Positions 14,921-19,790 of a stretch of DNA of 19,790 bases are shown here, in pieces. A program made the position numbers and the translations under genes. The stretch's first letter is position 1. Every line of letters begins with the position of its first letter. The stretch is from the NCBI GenBank assembly GCA_030612485.1, contig JAUWNS010000023.1, positions 1-19,790 on the forward strand, in the 5' to 3' direction. The notes beneath the pieces were generated by a model. The model saw only the letters and a list, made by a program, of their open reading frames with translations, was not told where the DNA came from and searched no databases. Origin of the DNA: Candidatus Bipolaricaulota bacterium (GTDB lineage Bacteria > Bipolaricaulota > Bipolaricaulia > UBA7950 > UBA9294).

Positions 14921-14988
14921 TATGAGGCTCTCTTCGATCAGTCTGTACCTCAAATTCCTACCCAACCAGTTTCCTCCAGAGTCGAATA

Positions 14989-15768
14989 TTACGGTGATTC
15001 TTCCTTGGTTTCGAACGGGAGGACCCACACCTCAACAGAACCCGGCAAATCATCCTCGTTTATAGTAATCCGGGAGGTTTCGATCTCTTGCACTGTCCAC
15101 TCTGCCTTCGCAAGTTCTATGAACCCGTCTACTGTGGCCATATCCTCCCAGGGACAGTATCCTTCCACATAGTAATGCATAGGGATTGCGATCTTCACCG
15201 TAGGAAGTTGCTTGATGACCTCAATCGCTTCACTGGCGTCGATCGTGTAAGCCCCTCCCACGGGGATGAAGAGCACCTCGACGTCACCCAACGCCTCGAT
15301 TTGCTCGTCGGTGAGCGTGGGTCCGAGATCTGCGAGGTGTGCGAAACGAACGCCATCGACCTCAAAGCTGAACAGGCAGACCAGACCCTCTCCGCCGCCC
15401 GTCTTCGTCACATGCGAAGCCTCCACAAACGTTACCGAGAGTCCTTCGATGATCTTCCAGCGCCCTTCGAGAACGCGTCCCTCCTTGAATGGCCATATGA
15501 TTTTCGGATTCCCCGAGACGCGATCGTCTTCTCCAAAGCAGTAGGGGCAGTGATCGATGTGCCCATGGGTGATGAGGACGACGTCAGCCGGTTTGGGAAG
15601 CGCGGGGTAGGGTACGTAAGTCGCATAAGGGTCGATAAGTATGATCGGGCCGTCCTCGCTTTGAATCGTAAAACACGAATGGCCCAAATAATCCACCGTG
15701 CTGTCTCCCGCTACAGCAGAAACACAGAGGAGCAACAACATGACACTAAACACCAGCACAATCCGCAT
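14989..15768 (-). CDS. Secreted metallo-beta-lactamase-fold metal-dependent hydrolase
   Basis: 259 residues from ATG 15768, which has GGAGG 8 bases upstream. The N-terminus MRIVLVFSVMLLLLCVSAVA is a signal peptide with cleavage near AVA-G. The mature protein has the two-metal signature H68-x-H70-x-D72-H73 in THGHIDHCP, His119 (ASHVTKTG), Asp147 (HLADLG) and His198 (PMHYYVEG), as in UlaG/UPF0173-like hydrolases ('VDYLGHSCFTI...ILIDPY' near the start). The substrate is unknown; most relatives are cytoplasmic, so export is a slight oddity. The gene lies between two fragments of a methyltransferase gene, on the opposite strand, with its own promoter. Confidence 0.9.
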   Translation of the reverse strand: MRIVLVFSVMLLLLCVSAVAGDSTVDYLGHSCFTIQSEDGPIILIDPYATYVPYPALPKPADVVLITHGHIDHCPYCFGEDDRVSGNPKIIWPFKEGRVLEGRWKIIEGLSVTFVEASHVTKTGGGEGLVCLFSFEVDGVRFAHLADLGPTLTDEQIEALGDVEVLFIPVGGAYTIDASEAIEVIKQLPTVKIAIPMHYYVEGYCPWEDMATVDGFIELAKAEWTVQEIETSRITINEDDLPGSVEVWVLPFETKEESP

Positions 15769-15789
15769 TCCAACCACCTCCAAGACCAC

Positions 15790-15816
15790 CCTATACCGTT
15801 CTTACAAGCTGGTCAA
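15790..15816 (-). promoter_or_regulatory. Candidate promoter for the metallo-beta-lactamase-fold gene
   Basis: On the minus strand TTGACC (15816-15811) and TATAGG (15795-15790) with a short 15-base spacer, about 22 bases before the ATG at 15768. Confidence 0.35.
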
Positions 15817-15844
15817 CTGAAGTGATCTGTCCCAACCTCAGAAA

Positions 15845-15905
15845 AAAACCGCTGAAGAGTTCACGAGAACCACGAAGGATGCCCCGCCTTGTAGGCAAGG
15901 AGGGA
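15845..15905. repeat. Debris of cacgaag and GC-rich hairpin repeats
   Basis: gttcacgagaaccacgaagg resembles the 9-mer arms of copies A-C. It is followed by ccccgccttgtaggcaagga, a partial hairpin (gccttgtaggc). It marks one edge of the stretch between the two methyltransferase fragments. Confidence 0.35.
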
Positions 15906-15909
15906 TTCC

Positions 15910-16054
15910 CTGACCGAATCACCGCTGTATGATGAAGGCTACAGTGATGTATTCAGGGCAGCGGAATAGAATTGGCGGGGGTAGTGAGGTGACTGGAGGA
16001 ACAGGGAATAGAAATCATTGTGCCTGCATCCCGGGGAAAACCGCGGTGTGCGAT
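15910..16054 (+). pseudogene. Second fragment of the duplicated methyltransferase gene plus its downstream flank
   Basis: 15910-16054 matches 17943-18090 closely, from ctgaccgaatcaccgctgta through the stop codon (gcggaatag) and about 80 bp of downstream non-coding sequence (gggggtagtg, gtgactggagga, catcccggggaaaa). It encodes LTESPLYDEGYSDVFRAAE and a stop. With 14802-14920 it accounts for the 3' end of an extra gene copy, separated by ~990 bp that hold the hydrolase gene. The match ending in non-coding DNA shows a DNA duplication, not protein homology. Confidence 0.7.
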
Positions 16055-16184
16055 CCGGTACAACTACCTTGGAATTCTGGTCCGTAAGCGGTTGCAAGAG
16101 CACGAAGGACCGTATCAAAGCCCTGTGGGACTTCCCTCGTAATCTCGACTTGTTGTTTCCTCGTTGTCGGTTTTCTTGAAACGC

Positions 16185-16256
16185 TTAGCCGATCAGTAAC
16201 AAGAGCCCAATAGCCAGCAGAATCACTAATCCAGCCACAATTATCCAAATTGACAT
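16185..16256 (-). CDS. Tiny single-span membrane peptide, 23 aa
   Basis: ATG at 16256 follows AGAGGAGGTGAACG, an excellent Shine-Dalgarno at the right distance, and the frame closes with TAA at 16185-16187. The peptide starts MSIWIIVAG and continues as Leu/Ile/Val/Ala/Gly to LLIG, one membrane helix with almost no polar residue. It resembles in design the peptide at 1438-1515 (tiny, strong ribosome site, W-I-I motif near the start). The larger frame overlapping it in another phase looks random. I know no family for it; type I toxins and small regulatory membrane peptides have this form. Expression is unproven. Confidence 0.55.
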   Translation of the reverse strand: MSIWIIVAGLVILLAIGLLLLIG

Positions 16257-16475
16257 CGTTCACCTCCTCTGTGCCTTCCTCCAGGATTCAGTCAGACAGA
16301 TTATCAAAAACGTGCTTCATCTTCTACCGGTACTCCTGGAACGCCGCGCGGACTTCTTTGCTCAGACGGACCGTTGATGCAATCTGCCATATAATCGTTA
16401 TTAGCCAGTACCACCGAACTACAGATTTGACAGTGAGCTGGCATGAATCCATGTCAAAAGGAGAGGCTCATCATC
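16257..16475. other. Intergenic region before the AlkD-like gene
   Basis: It holds the Shine-Dalgarno of the tiny peptide gene (minus), a TATAAT at 16390-16395 without a matching -35 box, and a TTGACA at 16427-16432 without a good -10 box. I cannot settle the promoter of the AlkD-like gene. Confidence 0.4.
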
Positions 16476-17165
16476 ATGCCGTCTGTGAATGAAGTGCTGA
16501 AGAAGCTCAAGGAAAAGGCCAGGCCTGAGAATCTAGAAGGGATGGCCAAGTACGGGATGACGAGAGACAGGAGGCTTGGCATTGCGGTCCCGGAGATGCG
16601 GAAGATCGCGAAACAGAGAGGGAAGGATCACCAGCTAGCCCTAGGTCTGTGGAAAATCGGGATACCCGAAGCGATGATGATCGCATCGATGGTGGACTTG
16701 GCTGAAAAGGTCACCGAGGGTCAGATGGAAGACTGGGTGAAGGACTTCAACTCCTGGGACGTCTGCGATCAGGTCTGCATGAACCTCTTCGCGAAGACTC
16801 CGCTTGCGTGGAAGAAGATCCGGGATTGGGCCAATCGGGACGAGGAATTCGTGAAGCGCGCTGCTTTTGCCCTCATCGCTTGCCTAGCGTGGCACAACAA
16901 AGAGGCGTCCGACGAAGAGTTTATCGACCTGCTCCCCTTGATCACGGAAGGGGCAGTGGATGAACGAAATCTTGTGAAAAAGGGCGTGAGCTGGGCTCTC
17001 AGGAACATCGGAAAGCGCAACCCAAACCTCAACGATGCCACCATGAAAACTGCGAAGGAGATGCAGCGCATGGACTCAAAATCGGCCAGGTGGATCGCTT
17101 CCGATACGCTTCGGGATCTCACGAGCGCAGCGACAAAGAGAAAGTTGGGGAAGACTCGTGCCTGA
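16476..17165 (+). CDS. DNA alkylation repair protein, AlkD-like HEAT-repeat family
   Basis: 229 residues, an all-helical HEAT-like protein. It has the family landmarks: GIAVPEMRKIAK (35-46), the FNSWDVCDQVC segment (91-101) with Trp94 and Asp98, VKRAAFALIA with Arg128, and VKKGVSWALRNIGKRN with Trp173. AlkD glycosylases remove bulky or cationic N3/N7-alkylated purines without flipping the base, using the conserved Trp/Asp/Arg set; the corresponding residues seem present. The start is taken at 16476 (MPSVNEVLKKLK), the usual family start, with AAGGAG 12 bases upstream; an in-frame ATG at 16443 would add an unlikely 11-residue lead. The next gene, a methyltransferase on the same strand, follows after 84 bp. 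Confidence 0.92.
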   Translation: MPSVNEVLKKLKEKARPENLEGMAKYGMTRDRRLGIAVPEMRKIAKQRGKDHQLALGLWKIGIPEAMMIASMVDLAEKVTEGQMEDWVKDFNSWDVCDQVCMNLFAKTPLAWKKIRDWANRDEEFVKRAAFALIACLAWHNKEASDEEFIDLLPLITEGAVDERNLVKKGVSWALRNIGKRNPNLNDATMKTAKEMQRMDSKSARWIASDTLRDLTSAATKRKLGKTRA

Positions 17166-17249
17166 TTCATCTTGAGTATGAGAGCGTGTGATGAGGCACG
17201 AGAGATCCGAGACGTGCTAAGAGGAGTATCCATCGGGTAAGGGGAAACA

Positions 17250-18002
17250 ATGCAGGATCAACACTACAAAGGACTCATCGCCGAGTGGTACGATGATTGA
17301 CTCAAGGCGGTCACGACCGACAGGAATTACTACTTGGAATTCTTCAATCGCTTTCAGGGGCAGGTTCTCGAGTTGGCCTGTGGTACAGGGAGGTTGTTGA
17401 TACCTATTGCTGAATCGGGTGTTATCATCCACGGATTGGACTCCTCGCAGGACATGCTTGACGTACTGCAGAGGAAAGCAGCGAGTCTCGGAATCCGGGG
17501 TATCCAGCTACACGATCAGCCGATGGAGGAGTTTTCTCTTCCAACGCGGTACGATGCTATCTTTGTAGCCTCTGGGTCGTTTCAGTTGCTCACTTCAACC
17601 GAGAGCGCGTTGAACTTGCTGAAGTGCATCCGAGAACACCTCGCGGATGGTGGCTTCTTTCTCACCGATGTCTTCATTCCCTGGGATGCGATCATCGCAA
17701 AGAAGCGCGACAGCTATCACGTTATAAGGGACGTAGAACGACCAGACGGCAAACGTAGTATCGTGCTTGAGCGATTCGAAACCGACATACCGAAGCAAGT
17801 TAAGCGTGGAACATACCGATATGAGTTCTATGAACAAAAACAACTAATCGCCTGTATCACAGACGATCTCTATACAAGGTGGTACTGGAAGGACGAATTC
17901 TTGAATCTTCTGAGAAGAGCAGGTTTTGCAAAGATAGATTTGCTGACCGAATCACCGCTGTATGATGAAGGCTATAGCTATGTATTCAGGGCAGCGGAAT
18001 AG
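17250..18002 (+). CDS. SAM-dependent methyltransferase with in-frame TGA at codon 17
   Basis: From ATG 17250 (AAGGGG upstream) the frame reads MQDQHYKGLIAEWYDD, then TGA (17298-17300), then LKAVTTDRNYYLEFFNR and an intact methyltransferase: motif I VLELACGTGRLLIPIAESG, GLDSSQDML, and IFVASGSFQLLT. Full length would be 250 residues. Family members usually have Trp at this place (WYDDWL), so TGG to TGA is the simplest change. Translation from TTG 17334 (weak AGGAA upstream) would give 222 residues with motif I but without the N-terminal helix. TGA is an ordinary stop in neighbouring genes, so recoding is unlikely. Fragments of a second copy are at 14802-14920 and 15910-16054. Probably a recent pseudogene, a sequencing error, or a shortened protein. 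Confidence 0.75.
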
Positions 18003-18090
18003 AATTGGGCGGGGGTAGTGGGGTGACTGGAGGACCAGGGAATAGAGATCATCGTGACGGCATCCCGGGGAAAAGCTCGGTTTGCACTCC
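17943..18090 (+). repeat. Direct repeat partner of 15910-16054
   Basis: It covers the last 19 codons and stop of the methyltransferase gene and ~88 bp after it. It is the better preserved of the two copies, with differences scattered and a few single-base indels. Confidence 0.65.
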
Positions 18091-18238
18091 GACATGGTGC
18101 TCACAGCCCTATTGCGCAGAAGGAGGCAATAGAGCAAACACTGATAGAAAGGGAAGAAATGAGAACGGCTCCTTTTGACCATCGTTCAGTGTTCCTTTCC
18201 AATTCATGAAACCGATTCCAAATAGCAGCCTCTGCCTC

Positions 18239-18266
18239 TTGACAAAGTCGCTGAACCGTGTATAGT
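18239..18266 (+). promoter_or_regulatory. Strong sigma70-type promoter for the leader and binding-protein gene
   Basis: A perfect TTGACA (18239-18244), a 16-base spacer and TATAGT (18261-18266, 5 of 6). Transcription should start near 18273, giving a ~275-base untranslated leader before the ATG at 18548. Confidence 0.7.
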
Positions 18267-18272
18267 GGGTAT

Positions 18273-18452
18273 TAATATGATCATGGCTACAGGGTTAGAG
18301 AGAAAGAGCATGAGCGTGACCGCCCTTTCTGCAGCTCTGTGCCTAATTTGGCACGTTATTTATTTTGCGCCCGCCCAGCTCTAGCGCAACTGAGCGTTGG
18401 AGTAAGGTGGGCGAGAGGACTACAGGCAATATGCCTGTGGTCTTATTTTTTT
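18273..18452 (+). promoter_or_regulatory. Structured 5' leader, candidate riboswitch or attenuator
   Basis: In order: a possible long-range stem (agaaag 18300s with ctttct ~18325-18330); hairpin GTGCC-taattt-GGCAC (18339-18354) followed by a U-rich run; and a two-tier hairpin with outer stem CGCCCGCC (18368-18375) / GGTGGGCG (18406-18413), inner stem CTCTAGCGC (18379-18387) / GCGTTGGAG (18394-18402) and loop AACTGA. Four bases later comes an intrinsic terminator. A 35-codon frame from ATG 18277 (MIMATGLERK..., no Shine-Dalgarno, near the predicted 5' end) stops at TAG inside the inner stem and could be a leader peptide. I do not recognise a known riboswitch class. Confidence 0.45.
18418..18452 (+). 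terminator. Intrinsic terminator in the leader of the binding-protein gene
   Basis: An 11-bp stem GACTACAGGCA / TGCCTGTGGTC with a three-base loop, followed directly by ttattttttt. It lies 96 bases before the coding start and after a strong promoter, so it must be bypassed for gene expression, or it ends a short RNA. TGCCTGTGGT can also pair with downstream ACCACTGGGGCA. Confidence 0.7.
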
Positions 18453-18547
18453 ACTTGCCCTTCACCACTGGGGCAGGAAAGGGGGTGAGAGTTCTCAAAA
18501 AGGCGGCTGGTTTATTGATGGAAACAAGATTCTCTAAGGAGGTTGCA

Positions 18548-19762
18548 ATGCGACGAGTTTCAGTTTATCTGTTGATAGTTGGACTGGTTTTGAGCTTGGC
18601 GGTTACCGCCACGGCGGCGGAGACGATCAAGATCGGTGCCCTGATGTCGTTGACCGGAGCACTAGGGCCCTACGGCCCGTCAATTCTTGACGGCGCCCAA
18701 ATGGCTGTTGATATGATCAACGCCGCAGGAGGGGTATTGGGTAAGCAGTTGGAGCTGGTGGTTCGAGATACGGCGACCTCACCTGATGTTGGTCGTGATG
18801 CTGCCAGCAAGCTCGTTGAACTCGATAAGGTCCCTGCGATCGTAGGAGCCCTCTCCAGTGGCGTTACCCTGGCAGCGTCGAGTGTGACCATTCCCGCTGA
18901 GGTGGTCCTGATTTCACCCGCCTCGACCGCACCTTCCATCCCCGCGTTGGATGACAACGACTACGTGTTCAGGACGGTTGTATCGGACGCGGTGCAAGGG
19001 GTAGTACTCGGTCGACTGGCCGTAATCCTCAACTATAAGCGCGTCTCCGTGACTTACGTCAATAACGACTACGGTAAGGGCTTAGCAGAGACTTTCAAGA
19101 GTACCTTTGAGAGCCTTGGTGGTCAGGTACTAACGATGGTTGCCTATGAGGAGAACAAGCCCTCCTATCGTGGTGAAGTGGATAATCTCATGTCTAAGGA
19201 TCCCCAGGCGATCGTCATGGTTAGCTACCCGGTGGATGGAAACAAGCAGATCGTGGAAGCGGTTGAAGCTGGATACCAGGGCGATTTCCTGATGACAGAC
19301 GGAATGAAAGGTGAGAGCGTAGCTCCTGGCCCTGCCTGTCTATCCGCAGAAGAACCCGGCCCCCTCGAAGGATCATACGGCACGGTGGCATCCGGCGGTT
19401 TCAAATCCGCGCAGTTCGAAGCCGACTATGACGCAGGAGGGTATGGCCCAAGTACGATTCCTTACTACGATAAGGCATACGATGCGGTGATGCTGATGGC
19501 ACTCGCTATTATCCGAGCTGGAGAAGCAACAGGACCAGCGATCCGCGATAACCTGCGGGCAGTTGCCAACCCGCCTGGAGAGAAAGTCTACTACGACGAA
19601 TGGGAGAAGGCAGTTGCGCTCTTGCAACAAGGGAAGGAGATCAACTACGAAGGTGCTGCTGGAGCAGTTGATTTCAAGGACACCGGAGATGTAGAAGGGA
19701 ACATCGAGATCTGGAAGATCGAGGGATGCCGGGTTATCAAAGTCATGATCGTTCCCGGCTAA
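18548..19762 (+). CDS. LivJ-type substrate-binding protein of a branched-chain amino acid-family ABC transporter
   Basis: 404 residues. ATG at 18548 is fixed by AAGGAGG 5 bases upstream; the open frame extends further but without family sequence. The signal peptide MRRVSVYLLIVGLVLSLAVT is followed by ATAA-ETIKIG. The mature part is a type I periplasmic binding protein (Peripla_BP_6): IKIGALMSLTGALGPYGPS, then GGVLGKQLELVVRD, then VPAIVGALSSGVTLA, VTYVNNDYGKG, and MSKDPQAIVMVSYP. It would capture an amino acid, amide, urea or similar small solute outside the membrane; sequence does not tell which. The matching permeases and ATPases normally follow, and the window ends 28 bp after its stop. Expression likely depends on the leader terminator at 18418-18452. 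Confidence 0.93.
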   Translation: MRRVSVYLLIVGLVLSLAVTATAAETIKIGALMSLTGALGPYGPSILDGAQMAVDMINAAGGVLGKQLELVVRDTATSPDVGRDAASKLVELDKVPAIVGALSSGVTLAASSVTIPAEVVLISPASTAPSIPALDDNDYVFRTVVSDAVQGVVLGRLAVILNYKRVSVTYVNNDYGKGLAETFKSTFESLGGQVLTMVAYEENKPSYRGEVDNLMSKDPQAIVMVSYPVDGNKQIVEAVEAGYQGDFLMTDGMKGESVAPGPACLSAEEPGPLEGSYGTVASGGFKSAQFEADYDAGGYGPSTIPYYDKAYDAVMLMALAIIRAGEATGPAIRDNLRAVANPPGEKVYYDEWEKAVALLQQGKEINYEGAAGAVDFKDTGDVEGNIEIWKIEGCRVIKVMIVPG

Positions 19763-19790
19763 TGTAAATAACAGGTGCAAGCATCCTTAT

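Noticed and set aside
16310..16395. Minus-strand frame with TVRLSKEVRAAFQEYR, like a ribbon-helix-helix antitoxin start
   Set aside because: It stops at once (TAG at 16326-16324), has no start with a ribosome site, and is too short to separate from chance.
17298..17300. Genetic code change (TGA = Trp) or selenocysteine
   Set aside because: TGA ends the SDR, permease and tiny-peptide genes in the window, TGG is used freely, and no selenocysteine hairpin is evident after this TGA.

Overview
This is a bacterial chromosomal window, mid-50s % GC by eye. Most genes have strong AGGAGG-type ribosome binding sites, adjacent genes often share ATGA or TAGTG stop/start overlaps, and several sigma70-like promoters are visible. 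No rRNA, tRNA, CRISPR array, phage or transposase gene is seen. The gene mix plus many degenerate palindromic repeats suits an uncultured, probably anaerobic lineage. I cannot place it from sequence alone; Bipolaricaulota-like is only a guess.

Layout. 1-490: start of a secreted protein gene running off the left edge (minus). 544-2051: a Nudix hydrolase, a 25-residue membrane peptide gene and a dense patch of repeats. 2059-3903: S9 prolyl-oligopeptidase-type peptidase (minus). From the divergent spacer, an SDR reductase gene leads into an Eis-like acetyltransferase (4021-6109); the latter is split by a ~95-bp insertion. 6179-6409: small two-helix membrane protein. 10048-6628 (minus): operon of a PadR regulator, FecB/BtuF-type binding protein, FecCD permease and ATPase, for uptake of an iron chelate, heme or corrinoid. 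12490-10196 (minus): MMPL/RND exporter whose upstream operon partner is truncated by a repeat element. 13057-14690: a gene remnant, then a nitroreductase convergent with a methyltransferase. 14802-16054: remnants of a second methyltransferase gene on either side of a secreted metallo-beta-lactamase-fold hydrolase gene. 16185-16256: a second tiny membrane peptide. 16476-18002: an AlkD-like repair protein and a methyltransferase with an in-frame TGA. 18239-19762: a promoter, a structured leader with an intrinsic terminator, and a LivJ-type binding protein gene whose transporter partners probably lie beyond the right edge.

The main theme is interspersed repeats remodelling genes. At least four kinds occur: a ~270-300 bp element with terminal inverted repeats (three copies), a mosaic 'ctttgcgagag' repeat (two copies), a palindromic 'gagtgattt' repeat at convergent gene ends (two copies), and GC-rich hairpin insertions inside coding sequence. 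They truncate, split, lengthen or enter reading frames. The other notable items are the two tiny membrane peptides and the leader with terminator before the binding protein gene.
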